Of a DNA stretch of 64,000 nucleotides, positions 44,238 to 53,921 are shown piece by piece (the first letter of the stretch is position 1; each line of letters starts with the position of its first letter). A program made the position numbers and the translations under genes. Origin of the DNA: Sphingopyxis sp. BE259 (GTDB lineage: Bacteria > Pseudomonadota > Alphaproteobacteria > Sphingomonadales > Sphingomonadaceae); NCBI RefSeq assembly GCF_031457495.1, contig NZ_JAVDWM010000001.1, forward strand, positions 1,910,001 through 1,974,000, read 5' to 3'. The notes under the pieces are model-generated. The model was given only the letters and a program-made list of their open reading frames with translations. It was not told where the DNA came from and made no database searches.

Positions 44238-45425
44238 ATGTCGATCACGCCGCTGATGCCCGTTTACCCCCGGTGCGGTGTGCGTCCGGTGCGCGGCGAG
44301 GGCGCCTATCTGATCGGCGAGCGCGGCGAACGCTATCTGGATTTCGCCAGCGGCATCGCGGTCAACCTGCTCGGCCATGGTCATCCGCACCTCACGAAGG
44401 CGATTCAGGAGCAGGCAGCGACGCTGATGCACGTGTCGAACCTGTATGGCAGCCCGCAGGGTGAGGCCTATGCTGCGCGGCTGGTCGACAATACCTTTGC
44501 CGATACGGTGTTCCTGACCAACTCGGGCGCCGAGGCGGTCGAGTGCGCGATCAAGACCGCGCGCGCTTATCACTCGAGTGCGGGCAACGCGCACAAGCAC
44601 ACCCTTATCACCTTCAACAATGCCTTCCACGGTCGGACGCTCGGTACAATCTCCGCGACCAATCAGGAAAAGCTGCGCAAGGGTTTCGATCCGTTGCTGC
44701 CCGGCTTTGCCTATGCGCCGTTCGACGACCTCAACGCCGCGCTCGACCTGGTCGATGACAATACCGCCGGTTTCCTGATCGAACCGATCCAGGGCGAGGG
44801 CGGCATCCGTCCCGCATCGCAGCCGTTTCTGCAAGGACTGCGCGACATCTGTAACGAGCGCGACCTGATGCTGGTGTTCGACGAGGTCCAGTGCGGCGTT
44901 GCGCGCACCGGCTCGCTCTATGCCTACCAGGAATTCGGCGTCACGCCCGACATCATGGCGAGCGCCAAGGGCATCGGCGGCGGTTTCCCGATGGGTGCGT
45001 GCCTCGCGACCGAAAAGGCCGCGCGCGGGATGGTTATTGGCACGCATGGGTCGACCTATGGCGGTAACCCGTTGGCGTGCGCCGCGGGGCAGGCGGTGCT
45101 CGACGTCGTACTGGAGGAAGGCTTTCTCGACGGGGTCAAGACGACCGGCGAGCGCCTGCGCGGCGCGCTCGAACAGCTGATCCCGAACCATGACCAGCTT
45201 TTCGAAAGCGTCCGCGGCATGGGGTTGATGCTGGGCGTCAAGATGAAGAGCGACAGCCGCGCGTTCGTGGCGCATTTACGCGATAATCATGGCCTGCTGA
45301 CGGTGGCGGCGGGCGACAATGTGATCCGCATTCTGCCCCCGCTCAACATCGAACAGAGCCATATCGACGAATGCATCGAGAAATTGTCGGCGGGCGCGGC
45401 GAGCTATACGCCGCCCGAGTCCTGA
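44238..45425 (+). CDS. argD: Acetylornithine aminotransferase
   Basis: PLP enzyme of arginine synthesis, possibly also N-succinyl-diaminopimelate aminotransferase. 395 residues: [69 protein letters not shown], Lys in [30 protein letters not shown] 44238 is chosen; an in-frame GTG 9 bases upstream is less likely. Next gene is argF, so this is an arginine unit. Confidence 0.95.
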   Translation: MSITPLMPVYPRCGVRPVRGEGAYLIGERGERYLDFASGIAVNLLGHGHPHLTKAIQEQAATLMHVSNLYGSPQGEAYAARLVDNTFADTVFLTNSGAEAVECAIKTARAYHSSAGNAHKHTLITFNNAFHGRTLGTISATNQEKLRKGFDPLLPGFAYAPFDDLNAALDLVDDNTAGFLIEPIQGEGGIRPASQPFLQGLRDICNERDLMLVFDEVQCGVARTGSLYAYQEFGVTPDIMASAKGIGGGFPMGACLATEKAARGMVIGTHGSTYGGNPLACAAGQAVLDVVLEEGFLDGVKTTGERLRGALEQLIPNHDQLFESVRGMGLMLGVKMKSDSRAFVAHLRDNHGLLTVAAGDNVIRILPPLNIEQSHIDECIEKLSAGAASYTPPES

Positions 45426-45456
45426 TGGTTTCCGTTCCAGCCGAACGGAGGGCGTG

Positions 45457-46380
45457 ATGCCGAATTTCCTGAACTTGTCAGACGCGGGCGGCGACGCGAT
45501 TGCGGCGATGATCGCCGATGCGACCGACCGCAAGGCGGGGCGCGTGGGCTGGCCGAAGGCGAAACTCGACGCCGACGCGCCGCTGGCCGATCATGTGCTG
45601 GCGATGGTGTTCGAAAAGAATTCGACGCGCACCCGCGCCTCGTTCGACATCGCGATCCGTCAGCTCGGTGGCGTGCCGATGATCCTCGACGCGGGAACGA
45701 CACAGCTTGGTCGGGGCGAGACGATCGCCGACACAGCGCGCGTGTTGTCGCGCTATGCCGACGCGATCATGATCCGCACCGACGATCACGCCAAGATCGA
45801 GGAGCTTGCCGAATATGCGAGCGTCCCGGTGATCAACGGCCTGACCGATCTATCGCACCCGTGCCAGATCGTCGCCGACCTGCTGACGATTGTCGAACAG
45901 GGCAAGGCATTGCCGGGGCTGGAACTGGCGTGGCTTGGCGACGGCAACAATGTGCTGTCGTCGCTGATCGAGGCGGCGGGGCTGTTCGGCTTCAACGTCC
46001 GCGCCGGCTGTCCGCAAGGCTATGAACCCGACGCCAGTTTTGTCGAGGGCGCGCGCGCCAAGGGTGCACGGATCGACATCGTGGCCGACGCGCGCGAAGC
46101 GGTCGCCGGCGCCGACCTGGTCGTCACCGACACCTGGGTGTCGATGGGGCAGGATCATGCGCACAACAAGGTCGCGGCGATGGCGCCGTTCCAGGTCGAC
46201 GAGCGGTTGATGGCGGGCGCCAAGAGTGACGCGATCTTCCTCCATTGCCTGCCCGCGCATCGCGGCGACGAGGTGGTCGACGCGGTGATCGACGGCCCGC
46301 AGTCGCGGGTTTGGGACGAGGCCGAAAACCGCGTCCACGCGCAGAAATCGATCCTGCTCTGGGCGCTCGGCAAGCTGTGA
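45457..46380 (+). CDS. argF: Ornithine carbamoyltransferase
   Basis: Makes citrulline from ornithine and carbamoyl phosphate. 307 residues with the carbamoyl-phosphate motif [52 protein letters not shown] and the ornithine-binding [14 protein letters not shown] 45457 follows GGAGGG; the adjacent GTG 45454 is an alternative. 31 bases after argD. Confidence 0.97.
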   Translation: MPNFLNLSDAGGDAIAAMIADATDRKAGRVGWPKAKLDADAPLADHVLAMVFEKNSTRTRASFDIAIRQLGGVPMILDAGTTQLGRGETIADTARVLSRYADAIMIRTDDHAKIEELAEYASVPVINGLTDLSHPCQIVADLLTIVEQGKALPGLELAWLGDGNNVLSSLIEAAGLFGFNVRAGCPQGYEPDASFVEGARAKGARIDIVADAREAVAGADLVVTDTWVSMGQDHAHNKVAAMAPFQVDERLMAGAKSDAIFLHCLPAHRGDEVVDAVIDGPQSRVWDEAENRVHAQKSILLWALGKL

Positions 46381-46390
46381 GTTCGACATT

Positions 46391-47308
46391 GTGAGCGACG
46401 AGATCATCGAAACCTGGTTCGACCAGCCGCTGGTCTTCACAATCGCAGCGCGTCATGTGCGCGGACGGTTTGTGCGGCTGGGGCCCGTGCTCAATACGAT
46501 CATGGCGGCGCACAGCTACCCGCCGGTGGCCGAAAAACTGCTCGCGGAAGCGCTGGTGCTGACCGTGCTGCTCGGCTCGACGCTGAAGGCCGATGGCGGG
46601 CAGATGACGTTGCAGGCGCAGACCGGCGGTGGCCCCGTCGAATTGCTGGTGTGCGATTATCGCGGCGGCGAGTTGCGCGGTTATTTGAAATTTGATGCCG
46701 AGCGGCTGGCGGCAGTCGGTCCCGACCCGACATTGTTCGCGCTGTTCGGCGAGGGGTTCCTCGCGATCACTTTCGACCAGACGGCGACGGCGGAGCGTTA
46801 TCAGGGCATCGTCCCGCTGGAAGGCGCGTCGATCGGCGAGGCGGCGGAACATTATTTCGAGCAGTCCGAACAGATTTCGAGCCTGATCCGCCTGGCCGCG
46901 CGGCACGATGCCGAGGCGGGCTGCGTCGCGGGCGGCTTGCTGCTGCAACATCTGCCCGAGGGTGAGGTCGGCCGCGACCGGCTGCACGTCCGCCACGACA
47001 ATCCGGAATGGGACCATGCGCGGACGATTGCCGCGACGTTGAAGCCTGAGGAACTGACCGACCCCGCTCATTCGCTGGAAACGCTGGCGTGGCGGCTGTT
47101 CCATGAGGATGAGGTGCGGGTCGAGCCGGGTGTCGCAGTGTCGCGCGGTTGCCGTTGCAGCACCGACTATTTCGCTGGTGTGCTCGCGCAATTTCCGGAA
47201 ACCGAGCGGGTCGATATGGCCGACGAAAGCGGACAGATTGTCGTCGATTGCGCCTTCTGCTCGCGCATTTTTCCCATCCCGCTGGGTGAGATTTCTGTGC
47301 CGAATTGA
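46391..47308 (+). CDS. hslO: Hsp33-family redox-regulated chaperone
   Basis: 305 residues from GTG 46391. The N-terminal substrate-binding domain starts EIIETWFDQPLVFTIAARHV. The C-terminal zinc switch shows CRCST (SRGCRCSTDYFAG) and CAFC (IVVDCAFCSRIF), the four Cys that release zinc and activate the chaperone on oxidation. 10 bases after argF; the argD-argF-hslO order is seen in other alphaproteobacteria. Confidence 0.95.
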   Translation: MSDEIIETWFDQPLVFTIAARHVRGRFVRLGPVLNTIMAAHSYPPVAEKLLAEALVLTVLLGSTLKADGGQMTLQAQTGGGPVELLVCDYRGGELRGYLKFDAERLAAVGPDPTLFALFGEGFLAITFDQTATAERYQGIVPLEGASIGEAAEHYFEQSEQISSLIRLAARHDAEAGCVAGGLLLQHLPEGEVGRDRLHVRHDNPEWDHARTIAATLKPEELTDPAHSLETLAWRLFHEDEVRVEPGVAVSRGCRCSTDYFAGVLAQFPETERVDMADESGQIVVDCAFCSRIFPIPLGEISVPN

Positions 47309-47424
47309 CGACGAAACGGTCTAGTATAGCGCCAAGCGGTTGAAATAGCCGTGCGCGATTGTTATCTCTATCGAAACGGGGTCGCATTCCCGCCCGCATT
47401 CGGGCGTCCGATGGATAGGTGATA

Positions 47425-47829
47425 ATGGCGATCTTCGCTCCCATTTTACGATACTCTCTTGCCGCGTCCGCGCTGGCGGGCGCGACCGCAGTGCCCGCGC
47501 AAGCGCCGTCGCTGGCGATGCTCGACCGGCTGGAAAAGGGCAGCTGGCAGCTGCGCGAACGCGGTAGCGAAGCAGTTTTTCAGACGGTGTGTGTTGGCGA
47601 CGCGCGCCGGATGATCCAGATCCAGCATCCGCGGGCGAATTGTTCGCGCTATATCATCGAGGACACCCCCAAATCGGTGACGGTCCATTATACCTGCCCC
47701 GGTGCCGGTCATGGCCGCACCAGCATTCGCAGCGAAACGAACCGGCTGGTTCAGATCGACACGCAGGGCATTGCCGACGGCAAACCCTTTTCGCAGGCGA
47801 TTGAAGCGCGCCGCGCGGGGCCATGCTGA
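47425..47829 (+). CDS. Exported hypothetical protein (DUF3617-like)
   Basis: 134 residues, signal peptide ending near VPAQAP, then a small domain with two Cys pairs: LEKGSWQLRERG, QTVCVGDARRMIQIQHP, NCSRYIIEDT, VHYTCPGAGHGRTSIRSET and a final GPC. The pattern of Trp-containing start and four Cys resembles short DUF3617 proteins. Function unknown. ATG 47425 preceded by ATAGGTGAT. A possible CtrA-type site (CTAA-N7-TTAAC) lies just after the stop at 47844-47859. Confidence 0.75.
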   Translation: MAIFAPILRYSLAASALAGATAVPAQAPSLAMLDRLEKGSWQLRERGSEAVFQTVCVGDARRMIQIQHPRANCSRYIIEDTPKSVTVHYTCPGAGHGRTSIRSETNRLVQIDTQGIADGKPFSQAIEARRAGPC

Positions 47830-47875
47830 AACATCGTGCGGCGCTAACCGGTTGTTAACCATCCTCGTCTAATTG

Positions 47876-47968
47876 GAAGGGGTGGCACACCGATGTGTGT
47901 CCTTCTCCCTAACGGCTTACATGCCGCACTGGGCCGTGTGACGATCGTCGCGCGGCCCATTTCTTTTG
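47876..47968 (+). promoter_or_regulatory. Structured leader ahead of queC with a terminator-like hairpin
   Basis: Two hairpins precede queC. The first pairs GAAGG (47876-47880) with CCTTC (47901-47905) and CACAC with GTGTG inside. The second, 47931-47958, is an almost continuous stem (GGGCCG...CGGCCC) followed by ATTTCTTTT, like an intrinsic terminator. The arrangement could be an attenuator acting on queC. No preQ1 riboswitch consensus is recognised. Alternatively the hairpin only ends the upstream gene. Confidence 0.55.
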
Positions 47969-48025
47969 GAGCACCGCAGCGGGCCGCCTCTTGCGCGGCT
48001 ATCAGAGCGGGCGTATCGGGCGCCG

Positions 48026-48718
48026 ATGCACGAACTAGCCGGAAAAACTTTGATCGTCCTGTTGTCGGGCGGCCTCGACTCGATGGTCTGCGCGGGGCTT
48101 GCGCGCGAGGCCGGCGCGCGGATCGTCGCGCTGACGATTGACTATAACCAGCGCCACCGTGTCGAGCTGGAATCGGCGGCCCGGATCGCGGCGGAGGTCG
48201 GTGCGGCCGAACATATCGTTCTGCCGCTCGACCTGCGCCGGTTCGGCGGTTCGGCGCTGACCGCCGACATCGACGTGCCAAAGGACGGAGTCGGCAGCGA
48301 TGTGCCGGTCACTTACGTTCCGGCGCGCAACCTGATTTTCCTGTCGCTGACGCTGGGGCTGGCCGAGGCGCGGCGGACGCAGGACATCGTCATCGGGGTC
48401 AACGCGCTCGATTATTCGGGCTATCCCGATTGCCGCCCCGATTTTATAGCAGGGTTCGAAAATCTGGCACGGCTCGCGACCCGCGACGGCGACCAAGGCG
48501 TCGATTTCCATATCCACGCCCCGCTTCAGCATATGACCAAGGCGGACATCGCCGCCGAGGCGGCGCGACTGGGGATGGACGCCGGGATGAGCTGGTCGTG
48601 TTACGACCCGACGCCCGCGGGGCTGCATTGCGGATATTGCGATAGCTGCCGCTTGCGGAGCAAAGGCTTTGCCGACGCGGGGCTGATCGATCCGACGCGC
48701 TATGCCGATAGCGCCTGA
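48026..48718 (+). CDS. queC: 7-cyano-7-deazaguanine synthase
   Basis: Makes preQ0 from carboxy-deazaguanine, ammonia and ATP in queuosine synthesis. 230 residues with the PP-loop LIVLLSGGLDSMV near residue 12, DYNQRHRVELESA, YVPARN and the C-terminal zinc Cys cluster CYDPTPAGLHCGYCDSC. ATG 48026 chosen; an upstream frame crosses the leader. It lies 3 bases before queE, forming a two-gene queuosine unit. queD and queF are not in the window. Confidence 0.96.
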   Translation: MHELAGKTLIVLLSGGLDSMVCAGLAREAGARIVALTIDYNQRHRVELESAARIAAEVGAAEHIVLPLDLRRFGGSALTADIDVPKDGVGSDVPVTYVPARNLIFLSLTLGLAEARRTQDIVIGVNALDYSGYPDCRPDFIAGFENLARLATRDGDQGVDFHIHAPLQHMTKADIAAEAARLGMDAGMSWSCYDPTPAGLHCGYCDSCRLRSKGFADAGLIDPTRYADSA

Positions 48719-48721
48719 CAT

Positions 48722-49354
48722 ATGACTTACGCGGTCAAAGAGATTTTCCTGACCCTGCAAGGCGAAGGCGCGCAGGCGGGGCGCCGGGCGGTGTTCTGCC
48801 GCTTTGCCGGCTGTAATTTGTGGACGGGGCGCGAGCAGGATCGCGGCAAGGCGATCTGCAAATTCTGCGACACCGATTTTGTCGGCACCGACGGGACGCT
48901 GGGCGGCAAATATCGCGACGCCGCGGCGCTCGCGGCGGTGGTCGCCGAATGCTGGGGGCAGGGCGACGACGATCGTTATGTCGTGCTGACTGGCGGCGAA
49001 CCGATGTTGCAGGTCGATGCGGCGCTGATCGACGCGCTCCATACCCAGGGCTTCACCATCGCGATCGAGACCAACGGGACGTTGGCGGTACCGCGCAGCA
49101 TCGACTGGATCTGCGTCAGTCCGAAGGCAGGCAGCGATCTGGTGCAGACCTGCGGCGACGAGCTGAAGCTGGTGTGGCCGCAGCCGGGCAGCGACGTTGC
49201 GGGGCTCGCGGCGCTGGATTTCACGCATCGGCTGGTCCAGCCGCTCGACGATCCGAACGCGGCAGAGAATGTGCAGCACTGCATCGATCTGGTGATGGCC
49301 GACCCGCGCTGGCGGCTCTCGCTCCAGACGCACAAGAGCCTGGGGCTGCGCTAG
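48722..49354 (+). CDS. queE: 7-carboxy-7-deazaguanine synthase (radical SAM)
   Basis: Radical SAM ring contraction step to carboxy-deazaguanine. 210 residues: EIFLTLQGEGAQAGRRAVFCRF, then a modified cluster motif CNLW..KAICKFC with a 14-residue gap between first and second Cys, typical of QueE, followed by CDTDF, LTGGEPMLQVD and IETNGTLAVP. ATG 48722 is 3 bases after the queC stop. Complete. Confidence 0.96.
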   Translation: MTYAVKEIFLTLQGEGAQAGRRAVFCRFAGCNLWTGREQDRGKAICKFCDTDFVGTDGTLGGKYRDAAALAAVVAECWGQGDDDRYVVLTGGEPMLQVDAALIDALHTQGFTIAIETNGTLAVPRSIDWICVSPKAGSDLVQTCGDELKLVWPQPGSDVAGLAALDFTHRLVQPLDDPNAAENVQHCIDLVMADPRWRLSLQTHKSLGLR

Positions 49355-49357
49355 GCG

Positions 49358-49699
49358 TCAGTCGCCCTTCTTGGTGGGGGTGTCGGCGGTGATCGCCTTT
49401 TTCGCGGCGGGAATAGGGACGGCGTCAGGATTTTCTTCGTCGTCGCCGTCGGCGCTTTCATCCTCGGCGCTCGCCTCGTCGGTCTTTGCCGCTTCCTTGT
49501 TGGTCCCGTCATCGGGAACGCTGTTGTCGACCGCGGTGCCGTCGACGCTCGCGTTATCGAGGATGATCATCGAATCGCTGACCGACCCCGGCTGCACCTC
49601 GACCGCGTCGAGCTTGGTGGTCGTGTTTCCCGCCGGGTCGCTGCTGCCGCAGGCGGCGAGGACGAAAAGCGGGAGCGAAGCGAGGATAGTGCGGGTCAT
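49358..49699 (-). CDS. Acidic lipoprotein, hypothetical
   Basis: 113 residues. Lipobox LFVLAAC (Cys17), then a low-complexity, strongly acidic and Ala/Thr-rich region (TDEASAEDESADGDDEEN) with no recognisable domain. Probably anchored in an envelope membrane. Its start is 9 bases after the lipB stop on the same strand, so the two are probably co-transcribed. Possibly disordered; function unknown. Confidence 0.8.
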   Translation of the reverse strand: MTRTILASLPLFVLAACGSSDPAGNTTTKLDAVEVQPGSVSDSMIILDNASVDGTAVDNSVPDDGTNKEAAKTDEASAEDESADGDDEENPDAVPIPAAKKAITADTPTKKGD

Positions 49700-49708
49700 G
49701 CTCCGTCC

Positions 49709-50362
49709 CTAATCGCTCGACGGGAGCTTGTCGAGAAAGGCGGGCAGGGCGCGGGCGAGCGCTGCGTCGAGTTCGGCGAAGGACGCCGATTTGCCCAGCG
49801 CGGCGAGGCTGGTGACCGGAAACTCGGCGATGCCGCACGGCACGATGCCGCCAAAATGCGTCAGGTCGGGCGCGACGTTCAGCGAAAAACCGTGCAGCGT
49901 CACCCAGCGTTTCACCCGCACTCCGATCGCGCCGATTTTTGCTTCGCGGCCATCGGCGTCGTCGGTCCAGATGCCGATACGTCCCTCGGCACGCCGCGCC
50001 TCGACGTCGAGCAGCGCAAGCGCATCGATCACCCAGCCTTCGAGCGCGGACACATAAGCACGCACATCGCGCCCGCGCCGGGCCAGATCGAGCTGGGCAT
50101 AGCCGACCCGCTGGCCCGGGCCATGATAGGTATAACGCCCGCCGCGGCCTGCGTCATAAACCGGAAAGCGCGGATCGAGCAGTTCGGCGGGATCGGCGCT
50201 TGTGCCGGCCGTGTAGAGCGGCGGATGTTCGAGCAGCCAGATACGTTCATGCGCCGTGCCGGCATGAATGGCGGCGGCGCGCGCTTCCATATCGGCAAGC
50301 GCCGCGGCATAGTCGGTCAGACCGGTAGACAGGGTCCATTCGGGCGTCGGCAAACTGGGCAT
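49709..50362 (-). CDS. lipB: Lipoyl(octanoyl) transferase
   Basis: Transfers octanoyl from acyl carrier protein to lipoyl domains of 2-oxoacid dehydrogenases. 217 residues: [55 protein letters not shown] and catalytic Cys in [15 protein letters not shown]. The frame is open another 80 codons, but ATG 50362 with GGCAGGAAG upstream gives the normal N-terminus. Divergent from a membrane protein gene. Confidence 0.95.
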   Translation of the reverse strand: MPSLPTPEWTLSTGLTDYAAALADMEARAAAIHAGTAHERIWLLEHPPLYTAGTSADPAELLDPRFPVYDAGRGGRYTYHGPGQRVGYAQLDLARRGRDVRAYVSALEGWVIDALALLDVEARRAEGRIGIWTDDADGREAKIGAIGVRVKRWVTLHGFSLNVAPDLTHFGGIVPCGIAEFPVTSLAALGKSASFAELDAALARALPAFLDKLPSSD

Positions 50363-50495
50363 CGCGCCGGCTTCCTGCCTTGCCGAAGCGCCGCGTGCAA
50401 GGGGCGGCGCATCCCGCGAGAGCAACGGGGCTGGACATCGGGCGCGAAGATCGTCACTTTCGTCCAATCGGGGCACAAAAAATGACGGGGTATCA

Positions 50496-51311
50496 ATGGT
50501 AAAATTCGACATGGGCGCGGCTTGGGACGACACGATGGTCCTGTTGCGTTCGCATCTGCCCCTGACCGGCACGATTGCCGCGGTGTTCCTGTTCCTGCCC
50601 AATCTGGCGATGAGCTGGTTCGGACCGGCGCCGATCGAGCCCGCGGCGGGGGCATCGATGGATCAGATCATGGCGGCGTTCCAGCAGATGGGGCGTGAAA
50701 TGCTGCCTTATCAGCTGGCGATCGGGGTGATTGCCGCGGTGGGCGGTGTCGGCATCCTGCGGCTCTGGCTGTCGCGGACCGGCACAAGTGTCGGCGACGC
50801 GCTGATGTTTGCGTTGAAGATGGTGCCGACGATGATCGCGGTGCAGCTGTTGCTGATCGTCATGCTCGCCCTGGCGGCGACGATCCTGCTCGTCCCCGGC
50901 GTTGCTTTGGGCGGCGTCGGCGGCGGGTTGCTGCTGCTGGTCGGGCTGATCCTGTTTGCCGGTCTGGCAGCCTATTTCTGGGGACGCTTTGCCGTCATAT
51001 CGCCGATCATCGCCGACCAGACGGTCTATAACCCACTATCCGCGCTGCAGGGCAGCCTCGCGGTGACCAAGGGCAATGGCTGGCGCATTTTTCTGTTCAT
51101 GTTCCTGGTCATCGTCGTGTTCGTGATCGCGGCGCTGATTATCGGCGGCGTGATCGGTATCGTCGCTGGCGGCGGCGACGGGGCTGGCCGCATGGTCGTC
51201 GGGCTCGTCGAAGCATTCGTCGGCACGATCGGATCGCTGGTGTCGCTGGCGATCACCGGCGCCGCCTATCGTCAATTGTCGCTGGCCGGGGCGCAGGAGA
51301 CATTTCGATAA
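50496..51311 (+). CDS. Multi-pass membrane protein, paralogue 1
   Basis: 271 residues with about six transmembrane helices, Gly/Ile/Val rich. It starts [21 protein letters not shown], a pattern shared with the next gene (FSIGQAWSNATSFFSGHA), and both have [12 protein letters not shown] / RLCCTAPSMADRE-type segments and a YRQL / YRAL near the C-terminus. This resembles uncharacterised sphingomonad membrane proteins related to the glycerophosphodiesterase membrane domain. Function unknown. Confidence 0.82.
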   Translation: MVKFDMGAAWDDTMVLLRSHLPLTGTIAAVFLFLPNLAMSWFGPAPIEPAAGASMDQIMAAFQQMGREMLPYQLAIGVIAAVGGVGILRLWLSRTGTSVGDALMFALKMVPTMIAVQLLLIVMLALAATILLVPGVALGGVGGGLLLLVGLILFAGLAAYFWGRFAVISPIIADQTVYNPLSALQGSLAVTKGNGWRIFLFMFLVIVVFVIAALIIGGVIGIVAGGGDGAGRMVVGLVEAFVGTIGSLVSLAITGAAYRQLSLAGAQETFR

Positions 51312-51363
51312 GAGAGGTCGTTTGAGCGGAAATCACTGGTTTCGATAGGGGGGAGAAACGAAA

Positions 51364-52323
51364 ATGAATCGGTTCAGTATCGGTCAGGCCTGGTCCAATG
51401 CGACCAGCTTTTTCAGCGGCCATGCCGCCAACCACGCGATAGCATTGATCGCGGTTGGCATCATCATTCCGCTGGCGCTGCAATGGGTCATCGTCGGCAA
51501 TCCGATGGCGAACGCGCTCAATCCCGCAATGATGGCCGACCCGTCGATGATGGCCGGCATGGGCATAGGCATCCTTGTCGTGTCGCTGTTGTCCTATGTC
51601 CTGCAGTTCGGCAGCTATTTCACTTCGTGGCGGCTCGGCCTCGGATCGAACGGCGATGATCTGGCGGGCGGTTTGCGCTTTGGCATGATCGCGGCGCTGG
51701 TGCTGGTCGGGCTGTTGATCGGGACGCTGATCGTCGCGGGATTGCTCGCTTATGCGATCTCGCCGTGGGTGGCATTGCCGTTCATCCTGTTGCTGCTGCT
51801 GTGTTTCGTGATCATGTATCCGGCGCTGTTCGGGTTTCTGGCTATCCTGTTCCTGCTGCTGGCGGTGTTCGGTTCCTACGCTCTGGGTTCGATGGGACCG
51901 ATGATGGGCGGCGGCGGCGGTGCGGGCGGCCTGGGCATTCTGTTCATCGTTGTGATCGCCCTGCTGCTGCTATGGCTGGCGGCGCGGCTGTGCTGCACGG
52001 CGCCGTCGATGGCGGACCGCGAGGAATATCTGCCGTTCGAAGCGATGAAGCGCAGCTGGGCGATGACGTCAGAGGGGCAATGGCGGATCGCAGGCTATTT
52101 CCTGCTGATCGGCGCGGTGATCCTGGTCATTGCGATCATCCTGGGATTGATCGTCGGTTCGGCATTCCAGTCGATGGTGATGGGCGGCGGCGTTCCTGGT
52201 TTCGGCACCGTGATCCTGATGACGGTGTTGATCAGCATTCCGATGGCCTATTTCACCGTCGCCATTCCCGCGGGCATCTATCGCGCGCTGGGCCAGGACG
52301 ATGTGAGCCAGGTCTTCACCTGA
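51364..52323 (+). CDS. Multi-pass membrane protein, paralogue 2
   Basis: 319 residues with about seven transmembrane helices and a Gly-rich linker (MMGGGGGAGG, about residues 181-190). Paralogous to the preceding gene. A good GGGGAGAAACG site precedes ATG 51364. The spacing of 52 bases suggests one transcript. A terminator hairpin follows. The C-terminal segment IPAGIYRALGQDDVSQVF resembles that of the first copy. Function unknown. Confidence 0.82.
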   Translation: MNRFSIGQAWSNATSFFSGHAANHAIALIAVGIIIPLALQWVIVGNPMANALNPAMMADPSMMAGMGIGILVVSLLSYVLQFGSYFTSWRLGLGSNGDDLAGGLRFGMIAALVLVGLLIGTLIVAGLLAYAISPWVALPFILLLLLCFVIMYPALFGFLAILFLLLAVFGSYALGSMGPMMGGGGGAGGLGILFIVVIALLLLWLAARLCCTAPSMADREEYLPFEAMKRSWAMTSEGQWRIAGYFLLIGAVILVIAIILGLIVGSAFQSMVMGGGVPGFGTVILMTVLISIPMAYFTVAIPAGIYRALGQDDVSQVFT

Positions 52324-52345
52324 GGCTTTGACGGTCAAGGACACG

Positions 52346-52376
52346 AAAGGGCGCGCCGGGAACGGGGCGCCCTTTT
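52346..52376. terminator. Bidirectional terminator hairpin
   Basis: AAAGGGCGC (52346-52354) pairs with GCGCCCTTTT (52367-52376) between the membrane protein gene and the convergent hemF gene. The A run on one side and the T run on the other make it work on both strands. Confidence 0.85.
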
Positions 52377-52382
52377 GCTATC

Positions 52383-53243
52383 TCAGCTCCATTTGGCGAG
52401 TGGGGGCAGGCTCATCAGGATCGCATCGATGTTGCCGCCGGTCTTGAGCCCGAACAATGTGCCGCGGTCATAGACCAGGTTGAATTCGGCGTAACGCCCG
52501 CGCCAGATCAATTGCTCCTCGCGGTCGGCATCGACGAAGGACTGGTTCATCCGGCGCCGCACGATCTGTGGAAAGACGTCGAGGAAGGCCTCGCCGACCG
52601 CTTGCGTGAGCTGGAAATTGCGGTCGAACTCGGCGTCATCGCCGCATTCGAGATGATCGTAAAAAATGCCGCCGACGCCGCGGTGGACGCCGCGGTGCGG
52701 GATATAGAAATAGTCCTCGGCCCATTTGGCATAGCGTTCATAGACGTCAGGACCAAAGGGCGCGCAGGCGGCACGCAGCCGCGCGTGGAAAGCGTCGGTG
52801 TCCTCCTGATACGGAATCGGCGGGTTAAGATCGGCGCCGCCACCGAACCAGCGTTTAGTGGTGACCAGGAACCGCGTATTCATATGGACCGCGGGGACGT
52901 GCGGGTTCGCCATATGCGCGACCAGGCTGATCCCGGTGGCGAAAAAGCTGGGGTCGTCGCCGGCGCCGTGGATCGACGCGGCGAAGTCGGGGGCAAACTG
53001 GCCGCCGACGGTCGAGACATTGACCCCCACTTTCTCGAACACCTGGCCGGTCATCACGCCGCGCACCCCGCCGCCGCCTTCTCCGACGTCCAGCCCGTCG
53101 GCCTCGCGGTCCCACGGTGTATAGGCAAAGCGCGCGTCGCTGCCGGCCTCGGCCTCGATCGCTTCAAATTCGGCGCATATCCGGTCGCGCAGCGATTCGA
53201 ACCAGCTACGCGCGGTCTGTTGTTGCGGGTCGAGCGAGATCAT
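52383..53243 (-). CDS. hemF: Oxygen-dependent coproporphyrinogen III oxidase
   Basis: Haem synthesis step using oxygen. 286 residues with signature segments VNVSTVGGQF, HMNTRFLVTTKRWFGGGADLNP, YIPHRGVHRGVGGIFYDHLE, VRRRMNQSFVDADREEQLIWRGRYAEFNLVYDRGTLFGLKTGGN. The start overlaps the trmL stop (ATGA), so both are translated together, from trmL into hemF. Confidence 0.97.
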   Translation of the reverse strand: MISLDPQQQTARSWFESLRDRICAEFEAIEAEAGSDARFAYTPWDREADGLDVGEGGGGVRGVMTGQVFEKVGVNVSTVGGQFAPDFAASIHGAGDDPSFFATGISLVAHMANPHVPAVHMNTRFLVTTKRWFGGGADLNPPIPYQEDTDAFHARLRAACAPFGPDVYERYAKWAEDYFYIPHRGVHRGVGGIFYDHLECGDDAEFDRNFQLTQAVGEAFLDVFPQIVRRRMNQSFVDADREEQLIWRGRYAEFNLVYDRGTLFGLKTGGNIDAILMSLPPLAKWS

Positions 53244-53698
53244 GCCGGAAAGCCTTTCGTTTGCCTGAGCGCTTCGGCGAGCGCGATGCCAGCCGCGACC
53301 GCGACATTCAAGGAGCGAAAACCCGCCTGCATCGGAATCGCGACCCGCGCCGCGACCGCGTCATGGACATAGTGCGGCACGCCCGAGGATTCGGCGCCAA
53401 GCAACAGCACGTCGCCTGGCGAGAAAACAAAGTCGGGCAGGGGCGTCGCGCCCGCGGTGGTTAGCAACACCAACCGCTGCCCGGCGCCCGCGCTCCAGTC
53501 GCGAAAGCCGGTCCAGTCCGCGTGACGGCGCACATCGGCGCGCACCGCATAGTCCATTCCGGCGCGCTTCAACGCGCCGTCGGAGAAAGGAAACCCGCAC
53601 GGCTCGATGATATGCGCGGGCACCCCGAAACAGGCGGCGGTGCGCAAGGTCGTGCCGACATTGCCGGCGATATCCGGCTGAAACAGGGCGATTTCCAT
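53240..53698 (-). CDS. trmL: tRNA (cytidine34-2'-O)-methyltransferase, SPOUT
   Basis: 152 residues starting MEIALFQPDIAGNVGTTLRT, with the SPOUT knot motifs VLLLGAESSGVP and RVAIPMQAGFRSLNVAVAAG. TrmL methylates the wobble base of tRNA-Leu. Complete. It overlaps the hemF start by 4 bases on the same strand; the pairing is common in alphaproteobacteria. Confidence 0.96.
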   Translation of the reverse strand: MEIALFQPDIAGNVGTTLRTAACFGVPAHIIEPCGFPFSDGALKRAGMDYAVRADVRRHADWTGFRDWSAGAGQRLVLLTTAGATPLPDFVFSPGDVLLLGAESSGVPHYVHDAVAARVAIPMQAGFRSLNVAVAAGIALAEALRQTKGFPA

Positions 53699-53921
53699 CG
53701 CATCGCCATAGCGGGGCGCGGTTGTGGAATCGAGGGGCTTCGCGGGGATGCGACGATGCGGTGAAAGAAGGGGAAATTGCCTGTTGGCAAGCCCCTGATG
53801 TGCGGCTATCAGGCCCGCAATTCCCGGAGGGGCCGCCGGGTTGTGCGCTTTCGTGCGCGTGCAACAGAGACGGCCATTCCTTCGAGAGCTTTTATCAGTT
53901 CACCCATGCAAGGGCAGTCGA

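Noticed and set aside
43920..45275. 451-residue minus-strand frame opposite argD
   Set aside because: argD is complete on the plus strand; the antisense frame has no recognisable domain.
47876..48025. Known preQ1 riboswitch before queC
   Set aside because: No match to preQ1-I, -II or -III consensus cores could be seen, so only a structured leader is reported.
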